64,000 nt of DNA from assembly GCA_947500035.1 (NCBI GenBank), contig CANMQP010000014.1:307598-371597 (forward strand), written 5' to 3'. Within the stretch, counting starts at the first letter, position 1. Every line of letters begins with the position of its first letter. The notes below the pieces were generated by a model that worked only from the letters and a program-made list of their open reading frames with translations, had not been told where the DNA came from and searched no databases. The DNA comes from an uncultured Kiloniellaceae bacterium. GTDB lineage: Bacteria > Pseudomonadota > Alphaproteobacteria > Kiloniellales > Kiloniellaceae. Positions 1 to 8,951 of this stretch are shown here, piece by piece. The translations under genes were made by a program, and so were the position numbers.

Positions 1-111
1 ACGGGCCTCGTTGTCCGCGAGCCACATATATGGTGGGCGGTCCTCTCGCTCTTCACCACGGTCGGTTTGTACATCTACCGGAAGAAGTTGCGGAAAGGCC
101 GGTCAGGATAA
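1..111 (+). CDS. C-terminal end of a membrane protein, possibly EamA/DMT-type transporter (partial)
   Basis: An open frame enters from the left edge and stops at position 111, giving 36 residues. It contains a Glu-Pro followed by a Trp-rich hydrophobic helix and a basic tail (YRKKLRKGR). This is the arrangement at the end of many EamA/DMT transporters, where a conserved GEP precedes the last membrane helix and a positive cytoplasmic tail. The evidence is only the last helix, so the family is a guess; any multi-pass protein with an inside C terminus would fit. Confidence 0.4.
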   Translation, partial: TGLVVREPHIWWAVLSLFTTVGLYIYRKKLRKGRSG

Positions 112-245
112 TCCCGGCCGGATAAGGCCACGGCGGCGGAGCCGGCAACTCTGCCGAAGAGACCGCAAGATAGGACCCAACTCCCTACGACAGAGGCTGT
201 AACGAGGACGGCGGCAGCGCCACGCTCACCTTGCGCGAAGCGGCC

Positions 246-1244
246 TTAGTCGACGCGGCCGATGCTGTTGATGCGGAACAGGGCTTCCAGCAGGTTTGAT
301 TTGGAGCGCTTCGGAAAATGCTGCTCGAAGAGGCGTTCGCTCTCGCCGTTGGCGAAGAGGGTGAAAATCGCGGACTGCAGGGCCAACGCCAGGTCGACCC
401 GGTCCGGGCGGACGATCAGAGCATAGGGTTCGTAGGAATAGAATTTCCCTGACAGGATGGCGTCGCAGTCCCGGTCATTCTGCAGGTGTTCATCGAGATA
501 GGTCTGCAGCATATCGCGGTCGCCGAAAAAAAACGCGATGTCGCCGCGGCAGAGCCACTCGACTCCCTGGGCATAGTTTCCGACCAGTGACTCGATGCAG
601 ATGACCTCGCCGGGCCGCAGGCGGAAGAGCTCAAGCGTCTCAGAACTCCGCACGGCGTCCTGCGCGGTCGTTTCATTCAGAACGCCAACCCTCAACAGCG
701 GCGTGCGGTCCGCAGGCAGGGAGGGTTTCAGACTCTCGGCCTGCCCCGCGCAATAGGGCGCGCGCCCGATGGCCGCCACATCGCTCGAGGAACCGCCGGC
801 GACTTCCGACGTCGCCGCAGCAGCCGTTTTTGTAACCGCCTTCGCGGCGGCCGAATAGCGGCTGATAAAGGCTTGCTCCGCTTTCGCTGAGTAGGCGTAG
901 GAAACGCCGCTGAGAAAAATAATCGGCGTAAAGAGGCGCAGCCCCGCCCGCTCCTTGGTCACCGAGGTGGTATCACACAGCATATCCACCTCGGAAGCAT
1001 CAAGCTTCCGCCAGCGCGAAACGGCATCCACCGGGACGCGGGTGACCTCGTAGCCAGCCAACGCCAGAGCCTGGTCGCAGAACTCGGCAATGAAGCCACT
1101 GAAGGCCGGGCCGCCGGAGTCGCTTAAATGCACAAAGGGCCGGGCATCTTCGCGGTAGCCGGCGACGACCGGCTCGGCGGCCCGGGCGTGATCCGACAGC
1201 ATCAGAACCACAGCGAGGGAAAGGGCTCCTGCAAGCGCTCTCAT
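246..1244 (-). CDS. Periplasmic substrate-binding protein, polar amino-acid (SBP family 3) type
   Basis: A 332-residue exported binding protein. The start at 1244 is preferred over an upstream ATG at 1304 because it forms an ATGA overlap with the stop of the preceding gene and places the signal peptide (MRALAGALSLAVVLML...ARA) at the N terminus. The mature part follows the family 3 pattern: a 'dARPF' stretch early, GFIAEFCDQALALAG in the first lobe, and DMLCDTTSVTKERA, the typical ligand-pocket segment with the Arg that binds the amino-acid carboxylate. No ABC permease or ATPase gene lies nearby. The partner is instead a 592-residue membrane protein, so the protein may act as a sensor or an unusual transport component. 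Ligand unknown. Confidence 0.75.
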   Translation of the reverse strand: MRALAGALSLAVVLMLSDHARAAEPVVAGYREDARPFVHLSDSGGPAFSGFIAEFCDQALALAGYEVTRVPVDAVSRWRKLDASEVDMLCDTTSVTKERAGLRLFTPIIFLSGVSYAYSAKAEQAFISRYSAAAKAVTKTAAAATSEVAGGSSSDVAAIGRAPYCAGQAESLKPSLPADRTPLLRVGVLNETTAQDAVRSSETLELFRLRPGEVICIESLVGNYAQGVEWLCRGDIAFFFGDRDMLQTYLDEHLQNDRDCDAILSGKFYSYEPYALIVRPDRVDLALALQSAIFTLFANGESERLFEQHFPKRSKSNLLEALFRINSIGRVD

Positions 1245-3019
1245 GCGTGGACCTCCGGCCGGACCGGACTGGCAAGGCGTTTTGCCCGGACAGCTTCCCG
1301 CCATTTCTCCGCCCGGTCGAGCCGGCGCAGCGTCATGATCGTGGACAAACTGACGATCAGTCCGAAGATGACCGCCGCGAAGGTCTGGAACCAGATGATC
1401 GGCCAGATATGGTCCGCGGTGCCGGGGACGGAAAGGAACTGGGAAAACTGGTAGAGGGATCCGAACCAGCAGATCAGGGCCAGAACGACCACCAGTCCCG
1501 CACTCACCCGCAGCATGTTCCGCAGGGAATTCTGATGCTTATCCCGAAGATCGAAGAAAAACGCCATGGCGGTCGCGTAGGCTGCGCCCATAAAGGCGTA
1601 GGCAATCGTGGGCCCCCACTGGGCCTCCTGCAGGAAGCGCTGCATCATGATGGTTTCATCGGCGGCGCGGAAGTAAGCGTCAGCGAAGAAAAAGAAGCCC
1701 ATGCTGGCGGCGGCCGTCATATAGCAGATGATGAAGTAGAAGAGATACTGCGGCCAGGGGAAGACGGCCTGGGTATCGGAAAAACACCGCCAGTCGCCGT
1801 TTTCGACGCGCCGCAGCCTCATGGCCCAGCCCACCATCGCGGCGGGCCCGTAAAGAATGAGCGTGCCGATGAGCCAGAGAAAGGCCGTCTCGGGCGCGCG
1901 CTCAAGCCAGCTCCCCTCGATTCCGGGATAGCTCAGATAACCCAGGACACTGCCGGCAAACCCGACGAGAAACAGCGTGACGGCGACAACAACCAGATTC
2001 TGCAGCAAGATCGCGAACTGGTTCTGAGAGATGTCGCGCCCCCGGCGGGCGCTCTGAATCCACTGGCGCAAGGCATTGTGCTGACCGGCTAAACCCACGA
2101 CCCGTCCGGAACCCGCCGGGGAGCGGCGCGGCAACCTGCTCGCGTTCTCAGCATAGATTGCCATCATCGCACAGACGTCGTCAGCCGCGCACTGCAGGCG
2201 GGTCAGCACCGCTTCCCATCGGTTGGCCAGAGCCCGTTGATCCTGCACAGCGGCCTGCCCCTGCTCCCCCTGGCGGCCCCGCTGCCGGGCGGCGCGGTCG
2301 ATCAGATCGTCGATGTCCTCGGTCACCGCCTGCGCCCGGTCGCGAATTTCATCGGAGATCGACTTGAACTGGACAGTGACCTTTCGGCCCGGCCAGGACT
2401 GGCCTTCCCCGATCCATTCAAGGGCCTCGATCTTGATCATCGCGGCCTTGACCCGCTCCCTGTCCACCCGGTCACCCAGCACCTCATGCGCCACACGCAA
2501 GGTGTTCTCGGTTCGGGTCGCCGAGTCACTGTCCATCGCCGAATCATCCAGCGGCGCCTCGAAGAGAGCGTCCGTCAGATCGTTAAAGCTGTCGGGAATG
2601 CCGACCAGACGATGCGTCAGTCTCCGGGCGTGCTCCTCCAGCCGGTTGAGCAGGGGAAACTGCGGCAGCACGCCGGTGATGATCAGACTGACGACCAGCG
2701 GTACGATGGGACTCGCGGGATCGACGTCGTCAAATCCGATCTCCTGAAAGTACGGCCGAAGAAGAACCGTAAAAACCGGTTCGCCCACCGAACAGATCAG
2801 GAAAAAGAAGATCGAGAGCAACGCCGAATAAACCGCCCAGCCGCGCAGATACATCGCGCTGCGCAAGAGTTTCGAGGGCGACAGCATCTCGACAAAGCGG
2901 GTTTGCCTGGACTTCGCATGATCGTTTTCCAGCCGTTGATTGAGGCGGTCCCACGCAAACAACAGGATGAAGAACAATCCTGTCAGGAAGGCATAGAGGT
3001 ATGTTCCTTCAAAGGGCAT
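1241..3019 (-). CDS. Uncharacterised multi-pass membrane protein
   Basis: A 592-residue protein that I do not assign to a named family. Hydrophobic segments are visible near residues 8-24, 60-80 and 105-120, then a long charged soluble stretch (about 125-340), then a cluster of further helices from about 345 to 570 with aromatic-rich cores. The C terminus is basic. It is the middle gene of a leftward operon: a 45-residue secreted peptide precedes it by 16 bp and a periplasmic binding protein follows with a 4-bp ATGA overlap. The tight coupling suggests that the membrane protein and binding protein work together, perhaps in ligand sensing rather than ABC transport, since no ATPase is present. 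That role is inference. Confidence 0.8.
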   Translation of the reverse strand: MPFEGTYLYAFLTGLFFILLFAWDRLNQRLENDHAKSRQTRFVEMLSPSKLLRSAMYLRGWAVYSALLSIFFFLICSVGEPVFTVLLRPYFQEIGFDDVDPASPIVPLVVSLIITGVLPQFPLLNRLEEHARRLTHRLVGIPDSFNDLTDALFEAPLDDSAMDSDSATRTENTLRVAHEVLGDRVDRERVKAAMIKIEALEWIGEGQSWPGRKVTVQFKSISDEIRDRAQAVTEDIDDLIDRAARQRGRQGEQGQAAVQDQRALANRWEAVLTRLQCAADDVCAMMAIYAENASRLPRRSPAGSGRVVGLAGQHNALRQWIQSARRGRDISQNQFAILLQNLVVVAVTLFLVGFAGSVLGYLSYPGIEGSWLERAPETAFLWLIGTLILYGPAAMVGWAMRLRRVENGDWRCFSDTQAVFPWPQYLFYFIICYMTAAASMGFFFFADAYFRAADETIMMQRFLQEAQWGPTIAYAFMGAAYATAMAFFFDLRDKHQNSLRNMLRVSAGLVVVLALICWFGSLYQFSQFLSVPGTADHIWPIIWFQTFAAVIFGLIVSLSTIMTLRRLDRAEKWREAVRAKRLASPVRPEVHA

Positions 3020-3035
3020 CTAAACATCCACCCGC

Positions 3036-3173
3036 TCAACAGCGTTGGATGTTGGGATTACACGGCGCCGCCTGCGCATGGGCGCCATCGGAACCGCCAT
3101 AGTCCCTGGGCGCGAGCAAAGCGGCCGAAAAAACGAAAGCGATGACAATGGCAAAGATAAATTTCTGCGTCAT
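3036..3173 (-). CDS. Small secreted peptide, 45 aa
   Basis: The start at 3173 (MTQKFIFAIVIAFVFSAALLA) is chosen over two longer frames because it gives a clean signal peptide and has a GGGGAAGAG ribosome site just upstream. After cleavage near AHA/QA only about 15 residues remain, including a Cys pair (APCNPNIQRC) that could form a disulphide or anchor the peptide. It is the first gene of the operon with the 592-residue membrane protein and the binding protein. No known family recognised. It could also be a retained membrane peptide. Confidence 0.55.
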   Translation of the reverse strand: MTQKFIFAIVIAFVFSAALLAPRDYGGSDGAHAQAAPCNPNIQRC

Positions 3174-3179
3174 TTCTCT

Positions 3180-3320
3180 TCCCCGGACGAAATTGAAACG
3201 CATTAATTGATCGTACACTAACATAATAATACTGCGAAAAAAACAATTTTCTGGCGACAGGGTCGGTTTTAATTCCCCCATTCATTGCGCGCTCCGGAGG
3301 TTCTCGCTCCGGCTTTTTTT
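3180..3320 (+). ncRNA. Possible small RNA ending in a Rho-independent terminator
   Basis: A GC-rich hairpin (CCGGAG, 7-nt loop, CTCCGG at 3294-3312) is followed by C and seven T on the plus strand. No plus-strand gene lies upstream of it, because both flanking genes are on the minus strand. A short transcript starting somewhere after 3180 would be antisense to the leader of the 45-aa secreted gene. The 5' end is not determined; only the terminator shape is seen. Confidence 0.25.
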
Positions 3321-3379
3321 ATAAGACGGCGGGCGGGCCCCGACCCCCACATCGAAGTCCGCCCGCGTCTTGCGGCGCC

Positions 3380-4312
3380 TTACGCCTGCTGCGACTTCCC
3401 GAGGATCGCGTTCATCGGCGACTTGAAGAGGCTATCCAACCGGAAGGCCCTTCCGCCCTGATAGGCGATGAGCAACCAGCCCGCCGCCAGGAAGGCGAAC
3501 TCACGCTTGATGGCGTTCAGGTTGTTCCACAGGGTCGCGTCGAAGCTAAGCTTACCCACGCTGTACCAGGCGATGACCGCAAAGGCGGCGATGGCCGCGA
3601 TACGCGTGGCGTGGCCGCTGGCGAGGACCAGGCCGATCGCCACCAGCAACACCGGAATCTCGACGAAGCTCTTGATGTGGCCGTAGCCTGCAAAGAAACC
3701 GCCGACGATAAAGACCGCCGCAACCGAGAGGCGCAGCAGCAGGCCGTAGTGATTCCAGTTGGTCTGCTCCGGCGCCATGCCCCGGTTCAGGAAGCGCTGA
3801 TCAACCGAATAGGACCCCGAGCCCAGGGCGAAGAGGATGAAACACATCCCCGACAAGCCGATGTCGCGGATCTGTACCAGCAGCGCTGGCGAGAAGTGAG
3901 AGCTGACTTCGCTCTCCAGCCCCGAGACCGTGACCACCGGCAAGGCGATCACGAAGCTCCAGAGCAGGAAGGCGTAGATAAAACTCAAGGCCCGCACGAA
4001 AACACCGGCCAACAGCGCGATGCCGGACAGCAGTTCGAAGGCGGAAAGCAAAGTCAGGAAGGCCAGCGGTGTCAGGAAGGGATCCGGTCCGGAAAAGAGA
4101 TACTCTTCGAAGAAGGAATTGATGTAGCCGTTGGCGGCCATGTATTTGGTCACCAGAGCCTCGGACTGGGCGGCGTCGATCGCGCGCGACAGCTTCCACC
4201 AGCCGCCGACCAGGAAAACCGAGCCGAGGCCGAGCCGCAGCAGAAGGGCGATTTTGTTCGCGGACGCGGATTTCACGTCCGTGGGGATTTCTCCCCAGAG
4301 ATTGAAAGTCAT
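3380..4312 (-). CDS. DoxX family membrane protein, duplicated DoxX unit
   Basis: A 310-residue integral membrane protein with two DoxX-like four-helix units. The first contains ALLLRLGLGSVFLVGGWWKL (about residues 14-33) and the second LLLRLSVAAVFIVGGFFAGYGH (about 195-216). The start at 4312 is preferred to 4363 because GGAG lies nine bases upstream and the protein then begins just before the first helix. DoxX proteins have been linked to thiosulphate:quinone oxidoreductase in archaea and to redox complexes in bacteria, but no catalytic partner is encoded here. The gene is monocistronic. Confidence 0.75.
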   Translation of the reverse strand: MTFNLWGEIPTDVKSASANKIALLLRLGLGSVFLVGGWWKLSRAIDAAQSEALVTKYMAANGYINSFFEEYLFSGPDPFLTPLAFLTLLSAFELLSGIALLAGVFVRALSFIYAFLLWSFVIALPVVTVSGLESEVSSHFSPALLVQIRDIGLSGMCFILFALGSGSYSVDQRFLNRGMAPEQTNWNHYGLLLRLSVAAVFIVGGFFAGYGHIKSFVEIPVLLVAIGLVLASGHATRIAAIAAFAVIAWYSVGKLSFDATLWNNLNAIKREFAFLAAGWLLIAYQGGRAFRLDSLFKSPMNAILGKSQQA

Positions 4313-4440
4313 GGGGTAACTCCAAGATCTGATTTTTGTCTGTTGTCTTTGCCCGCGCGGCAACGCGCGCTGCCTAGGAGGCAGCGGCTGTCGCTACAGA
4401 GGCTGTGCCGGAAAGAGAGCGCCTAAACGGGGCGCCGTCG

Positions 4441-4866
4441 TCAGGCCGGTAGTCTTGGAGGGCTGTGCTCAGGCTCCTTGGCGATACCGCTCAGGTCATC
4501 GCTCAGGATCGGATTCGGTATCGCAGCAAGCGCGCGGTTCGGGGGTGCAGTGTTCTGAACGATCCCCGCGCTGCAGAGATCCAGGTTACAGTCCACTTCT
4601 TCCCTCTCCGCGGGACAGGGGCAGTCTTGAGAGACCGCCAGCGCAGCCTCCAGGTCATACGCAGGATCCAAACCATGCGCAGGATCCAAACCATGCACAG
4701 CCTCCAGGTCATGGGAAGCCAGCTGGATGGACCTAGAAGCCGGCGCATCAAGCGCTTTACCTGGAGCCGGAACATCGGCCATGGAAAGGATGGCAAAAAA
4801 CAAGGCCGTCATGGCGATCACCAGAGCGGCTAAAAGCGGTTGAAGATTCTTCACGGCAAGACTCAT
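4441..4866 (-). CDS. Hypothetical membrane-anchored or secreted protein with a short internal repeat
   Basis: A 141-residue protein with an N-terminal hydrophobic helix (residues 8-30, uncleaved anchor or signal peptide) and a soluble tail with four Cys (CPCPAEREEVDCNLDLC). Residues 56-73 carry a tandem repeat based on HGLDPA/YDLEA, encoded by an 18-bp DNA repeat at about 4655-4700. No known domain recognised. The repeat and weak conservation signals make this a plausible but unproven gene. Coding strand and frame are supported by the sensible N-terminal helix. Confidence 0.5.
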   Translation of the reverse strand: MSLAVKNLQPLLAALVIAMTALFFAILSMADVPAPGKALDAPASRSIQLASHDLEAVHGLDPAHGLDPAYDLEAALAVSQDCPCPAEREEVDCNLDLCSAGIVQNTAPPNRALAAIPNPILSDDLSGIAKEPEHSPPRLPA

Positions 4867-5253
4867 ACACTGCTCATGTAGTCAGTCAAATGCTAACACA
4901 AACCCTTCATAAGTCACAATAAATTGACTCGGCCACTGAAGCCTCCGCACAACCGGGGCGAACCGGGGCTCCGGGGCGACACCGGCGTTTCCGGCCCCCG
5001 GGGAATGCACCGGGAACGCAGCGTGAATGCGCCGGGAATGCACTTCGATGCGACAAAATGTCCAGCGGCACCCCGCCGGCCTGAAACCAAAATGCCCCCG
5101 TTACAAGCACGGATTCGGGATCAGCGCGCACCGGTGCAAAAGACTTCTTCCGACCAGCGGTAACTTGACCCAAATCATGGTCCGCCCCCGGCACGCCCCT
5201 CAAAATCATCACCAGCACATAGAGGAATAATCCGGCGAAGGGAGGCAAAGCCA
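4867..5253. other. Intergenic region without a convincing gene
   Basis: The 387 bases between the divergent genes at 4866 and 5254 hold GC-rich runs of the CCGGGGC type (4955-5040) and several overlapping short open frames on both strands without family resemblance. A strong GGGAGG ribosome site at its right end belongs to the DUF3775 gene. No other feature seen. Confidence 0.5.
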
Positions 5254-5670
5254 ATGCTGGAAGTCAATCCGGAGACTGTCTGTTTTTTAATTCTCAAGGC
5301 CCATCAGTACGATGCGAAGCTAGCGCCGGAGGCTTCCGACTCTGACGGCAACGCCCCCCCGATCGATGAAGACGCACTTGATGCCCTGGAGGAGCATGAA
5401 GACGATCCCGTGGCGGAGGATCCCGTCTATGAGGAGATGAAAAGCTTCATCGACGACATGAACGACGACGCGCAGGTCGACCTGGTCGCCCTGATGTGGC
5501 TCGGCCGCGACTCTGCCGGCGCCGACGACTGGCAGCAGATCCGCAGCGACGCCGCGGAGGCCCACAACGAGCACAGCGCCGAGTACCTGCTGGGCACCCC
5601 CCTGCTGGCCGACTACCTCTCCGAGGGTCTGGCCACCCTGGGCTACAGCTGCGAAGACTACGAAAACTGA
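5254..5670 (+). CDS. DUF3775 domain protein
   Basis: A 138-residue acidic protein beginning MLEVNPETVCFLILKAHQYD, the pattern that opens DUF3775 proteins. The core continues through an Asp/Glu-rich stretch, then FIDDMNDDAQVDLVALMWLGR and a C-terminal helical part (HSAEYLLGTPLLADYLSEGL). Function of the family is not known. GGGAGG eight bases before the ATG supports the start. It stands alone between a divergent hypothetical gene and creD. Confidence 0.8.
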   Translation: MLEVNPETVCFLILKAHQYDAKLAPEASDSDGNAPPIDEDALDALEEHEDDPVAEDPVYEEMKSFIDDMNDDAQVDLVALMWLGRDSAGADDWQQIRSDAAEAHNEHSAEYLLGTPLLADYLSEGLATLGYSCEDYEN

Positions 5671-5906
5671 CCCGAAGCGGGCGGGCCTTTTGAGGGCTTG
5701 CCCGCACACGGCTGCGCTTGAATCTTCGCGTGAATCTTTCCTGCCTCCAGAAATCGAAGAATCACGGAGTTACCCCAAGAGAGACACCTCCCCGCCCCTT
5801 CTCTGCCACAAACCGGCGCGAGAACAGCCCCTATTGAGAAGCGGCGTCAGGCCACAGGCAGAGCGCCTGAACCGCCGCGCCGCATATTTCTTCAGGGGTT
5901 CCTCTT

Positions 5907-7436
5907 ATGGATAACGGACAAAGCACAACACCGCTGCTCGCGCGTCACGCGGCGCTCTTTAAAGTCTTGCTGCTCGGTTTTCTGGTTCTGCTCATGCTCA
6001 TCCCGCTCGAGTACGTCTATTCAGTGATCAAGGAGCGGGCTCACCTCAGCAAGTCGGTTACACGCGAACTCGGCGAGAGCTGGGGTCGTTCGCAGACCAT
6101 CGCCGGGCCGATCCTGCTGCTGCCCATCGAAGAGCCCTATGTGGTCAAGGTGAAAAGCCCGGATTACACCGAGGAAAAACCACTCTACCTGGACGAAACC
6201 CGATGGCATCGACGCAACCTCTATATCCTGCCGGACGCCCAGAAGATCACGGCGGGCCTCACCAGCCAGACGCGCAAGCGCGGGATTTACGAAGCTCTGC
6301 TCTATACCGCCGATGCCAAGGCCCGGGGCAGCTTCCGGATCCCGGCGCTCGAGACGCTCCCCATCGACGAAGAGGCCCGCGTGCAGTGGGCGCAGGCCAA
6401 GCTGCTGGTTCAACTCTCCGATCTGCGCGGCAGCGCCAATGCGCCAAAGCTTCTCTGGGGCAACGAAGAACTGCTGTTCGATGTGCGCAGCAACAAACTG
6501 CATAGCGGACTGGCCGGCAACCTGAATTGGATTCAGGCACCCCTGCCCAAACTCTCGCCGCAGTCCGGGCCGATCGATTATGCTTTCGACCTCAAGCTGA
6601 AAGGCAGCAGCGTGCTGGGCTTCGTGCCCCTGGGCCGGGACAGCGAGTTTGCCCTGACCGGCGACTGGCCCCACCCGAGCTTCACCGGCGTTCAGTTGCC
6701 GGTCTCCAACGAGGTGCGCGATGACGGCTTTTCGGCGCAGTGGCAGATCTCACACCTGGCCCGCGGCTTGCCGCAGGTTCTGCGCGACGACAACGGGGGC
6801 GCACAGACGCTGGTCCAGCAGATCCACCTGAACGCGGTGAAAACCAAGCTGTTGAACCCGGTCGATTTTTACCGGATGAGCGAGCGTTCGGCCAAATACG
6901 GCCTGCTCTTTATCATCGTGACCTTCGGCACGCTATTTGTGTTTGAAGCCGTGGGCAAACGCCGCCTGCACGTGGTGCAGTACCTCATGGTCGGCGCCGC
7001 CATCACCCTCTTCTTTCTGCTCCAAGTCTCCCTGGCCGAAGTGATCGGCTTCGCCAGCGCCTTCGGACTGGCCGCGCTGGCCTGCGTCGCCCTGGTCACG
7101 CTCTATGCCGCCAAGATCACGTCCAGCTGGATCCGTGGCCTGATGCTGGGCGGCCTGCTCTCGGGCGTCTACGGTTACCTCTTCTTCACCCTGCAGGCTG
7201 AGGATCAGGCCATGCTGATGGGCAGCCTGCTGCTTCTGGTTCTGCTGGCCGCCGCCATGTATGCGACCCGGAACTTCGACTGGTATGCCCTGGGCGAACG
7301 CCTGATGCCCCCGGGCCAGAATCCAAGCCCCGCTGGCGCAACGGCCGGCTCCGGTGAAGCTAACCAGGGCGCCGAGGTGTGGGGGAACTCAACATGGGAA
7401 GCCGTGGCACCCGAACCGAAAGAACCGGAGAAATGA
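5907..7436 (+). CDS. creD: CreD-like inner-membrane protein
   Basis: A 509-residue protein with one N-terminal helix (about residues 19-37), a large periplasmic part, and a C-terminal cluster of about six helices (from about 330 to 455). Diagnostic segments are ERAHLSKSVTRELGESWGRSQTIAGPILLLPI, KRGIYEALLYTA, and NPVDFYRMSERSAKYGLLFI. CreD (Cet) is the inner-membrane protein controlled by CreBC in enterobacteria and is linked to envelope integrity and colicin tolerance. No creBC genes are nearby. The last 40 residues are a low-complexity Gly/Pro/Glu tail that differs from the family core. Confidence 0.9.
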   Translation: MDNGQSTTPLLARHAALFKVLLLGFLVLLMLIPLEYVYSVIKERAHLSKSVTRELGESWGRSQTIAGPILLLPIEEPYVVKVKSPDYTEEKPLYLDETRWHRRNLYILPDAQKITAGLTSQTRKRGIYEALLYTADAKARGSFRIPALETLPIDEEARVQWAQAKLLVQLSDLRGSANAPKLLWGNEELLFDVRSNKLHSGLAGNLNWIQAPLPKLSPQSGPIDYAFDLKLKGSSVLGFVPLGRDSEFALTGDWPHPSFTGVQLPVSNEVRDDGFSAQWQISHLARGLPQVLRDDNGGAQTLVQQIHLNAVKTKLLNPVDFYRMSERSAKYGLLFIIVTFGTLFVFEAVGKRRLHVVQYLMVGAAITLFFLLQVSLAEVIGFASAFGLAALACVALVTLYAAKITSSWIRGLMLGGLLSGVYGYLFFTLQAEDQAMLMGSLLLLVLLAAAMYATRNFDWYALGERLMPPGQNPSPAGATAGSGEANQGAEVWGNSTWEAVAPEPKEPEK

Positions 7437-7443
7437 CGGCTAC

Positions 7444-7947
7444 TCACGCCAACCCCCGCCCCAGCCGCATCATCCCGTAACCGGCAAGACACAAGGTGAT
7501 CCCTGAGACCAGGGTGCGGGTCTGGTTCCAGACCTGCCACCTCGGGGAATAGTCTGCCCAGATCCGGGCAGCCTCGCCGGGATCCGCTGGGATTTCCAGC
7601 AGGGCGAGGGCCTCGTTCATCGGGACGTTGACCAGCATGGTCAGCAGCATCGCGCCAAAGAGGTAGACGACGCCCGCCGCGGCAAAAGGCCAGACCGCAT
7701 CGCGCCTGCCCGCCCAAAGGGCTAGTCCGGCGGTCAGCAGCAGCGCGAAGGGCGTGCCGAAGAAGGCGGGCGCGAAGACGGCGTTTCTGACCGATGCGTT
7801 CATGGCCTGCATGGCTGCAATGGCGACTTTCGGATCGGCGGCGTCCAGACCCCACATGGTCGAGCAGATCCAGGCATAGAAGAAGCCGAAGATAGCACCG
7901 CTCAGGATCAGGCCCGAAAAGGCGGAAAGACGGAGAAGAGAATGCAT
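7444..7947 (-). CDS. DUF1772 (anthrone-oxygenase-like) membrane protein
   Basis: A 167-residue protein with four predicted helices (about residues 6-25, 60-78, 88-108 and 145-163). The pattern AIAAMQAMNASVRNAVFAPAFFGTP and the VNVPMNEAL motif before the fourth helix match the DUF1772 family, a four-helix group that includes fungal anthrone oxygenase. The catalytic function of bacterial members is unknown. It is divergent from the tetR gene, and the intergenic operators at 8002-8045 are placed to control both. Confidence 0.75.
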   Translation of the reverse strand: MHSLLRLSAFSGLILSGAIFGFFYAWICSTMWGLDAADPKVAIAAMQAMNASVRNAVFAPAFFGTPFALLLTAGLALWAGRRDAVWPFAAAGVVYLFGAMLLTMLVNVPMNEALALLEIPADPGEAARIWADYSPRWQVWNQTRTLVSGITLCLAGYGMMRLGRGLA

Positions 7948-8001
7948 GTCCTGCTCCCAATGATGACCCTTGTTGGAAAACGTCAGCTGAAATTTAAAAT
8001 C

Positions 8002-8045
8002 CGTAACTACGTGTACGTTTGATCTTATCCGTAATTATATGTACG
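8002..8045. promoter_or_regulatory. Two TetR-type operators, CGTA-N8-TACG
   Basis: Two 16-bp sites with CGTA-N8-TACG dyads lie at 8002-8017 and 8030-8045, with centres 28 bp apart, about 2.5 helical turns. The surrounding bases are also similar, so the region reads as two copies of a 22-bp unit. They sit between the DUF1772 gene and the divergent tetR gene. A TetR dimer pair is the obvious reader. Binding itself is inferred. Confidence 0.6.
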
Positions 8046-8076
8046 GTTTGAGTCAAGATGAATCAGGAGACCCCTT

Positions 8077-8685
8077 ATGCGAAGCTCAGCACGTGCCCAA
8101 AGGCAGGAAAAGATCGAAAAGGCCGCCTATGAGCTGCTGGAAACCAAGGGCTATGCAGGCACCTCGATGCTCAGCATCGCGACCCGGGCCAAGGCTTCGA
8201 ACGAAACGCTCTATCGCTGGTACGGCGACAAGCAGGGGCTTTTCAAAGCCATGGTGGTCCGCAATGCGCGGGATGTGAAGGAGCTCTTGGAGAAGGAACT
8301 GCAGGCGGAGCATCCACCGCTCAAAACCCTGCGCAGGCTGGGGCCGCAACTGCTGGGCCTGGTGCTGGGACAGCGCGCCATCGCCCTGAACCGGGCCGCC
8401 GCCGCTGATGCCAGCGGGGAACTCGGCGCGGCGCTGACCGAAGGCGGCCGGGACAGCGTTGTGCCCCTTATCGCCCAGGTTTTTCAGCAGGCGCACAAGG
8501 CCGGTGTGATCCAGGGCCTTTCCACCAAGGACGCGGTCGAACTCTATCTCAATCTTCTGATCGGCGATCTGCAGATCCGGCGTGTCATCGGCGCCCTTCC
8601 CGAGCCCACGCCCCCGGAAATCAAACGCCGCTCGGACCGGGCCCTCAAAAGCCTGCAGAAGATCGCAAACGCGCCCAACCTCTGA
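8077..8685 (+). CDS. TetR/AcrR family repressor
   Basis: A 202-residue regulator. The N-terminal helix-turn-helix covers about residues 8-55: KIEKAAYELLETKGYAGTSMLSIATRAKASNETLYRWYGDKQGLFKAMV, including the LYRWYGDKQGLF recognition signature. The remainder is an all-helical ligand/dimer domain resembling the TetR_C_7 (AefR-like) type. GGAG lies upstream of the ATG. Divergent to DUF1772 with two palindromic operators between them, so it probably represses both that gene and itself. The inducer is unknown. Confidence 0.9.
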   Translation: MRSSARAQRQEKIEKAAYELLETKGYAGTSMLSIATRAKASNETLYRWYGDKQGLFKAMVVRNARDVKELLEKELQAEHPPLKTLRRLGPQLLGLVLGQRAIALNRAAAADASGELGAALTEGGRDSVVPLIAQVFQQAHKAGVIQGLSTKDAVELYLNLLIGDLQIRRVIGALPEPTPPEIKRRSDRALKSLQKIANAPNL

Positions 8686-8724
8686 GTGCCCGCCCGGGCT
8701 GACGCGCCTGATAACCAGACGGCC

Positions 8725-8756
8725 TGATCGCTCACTGCATGATCGCTCACTGCATG
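8725..8756. repeat. Short tandem repeat, 15 bp x 2
   Basis: TGATCGCTCACTGCA occurs twice in succession (8725-8739, 8740-8754) and a third copy begins and decays. It lies in the 266-bp gap between tetR and the cytochrome gene, which otherwise shows no gene. Confidence 0.7.
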
Positions 8757-8951
8757 ATCACTAAACATCCTGATCACCCACCGCCCGCTGAAATCCGGTG
8801 CGGACTGCCATCCCTTTCCAGTTCTGAACGTCTGATCAAGAATCCTGTACGCCCGGCTCTATCGGGAATCCCGCCGCTCCATAAGTCTGATGCATCCGAT
8901 ACCGCAACCGGAAGCGTGTCTGCCGGAAACAAGTTCACTGGAGGAAAAAAG

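Noticed and set aside
4907..5254. 115-aa minus-strand open frame
   Set aside because: No family, no ribosome site, overlaps a GC-rich gap.
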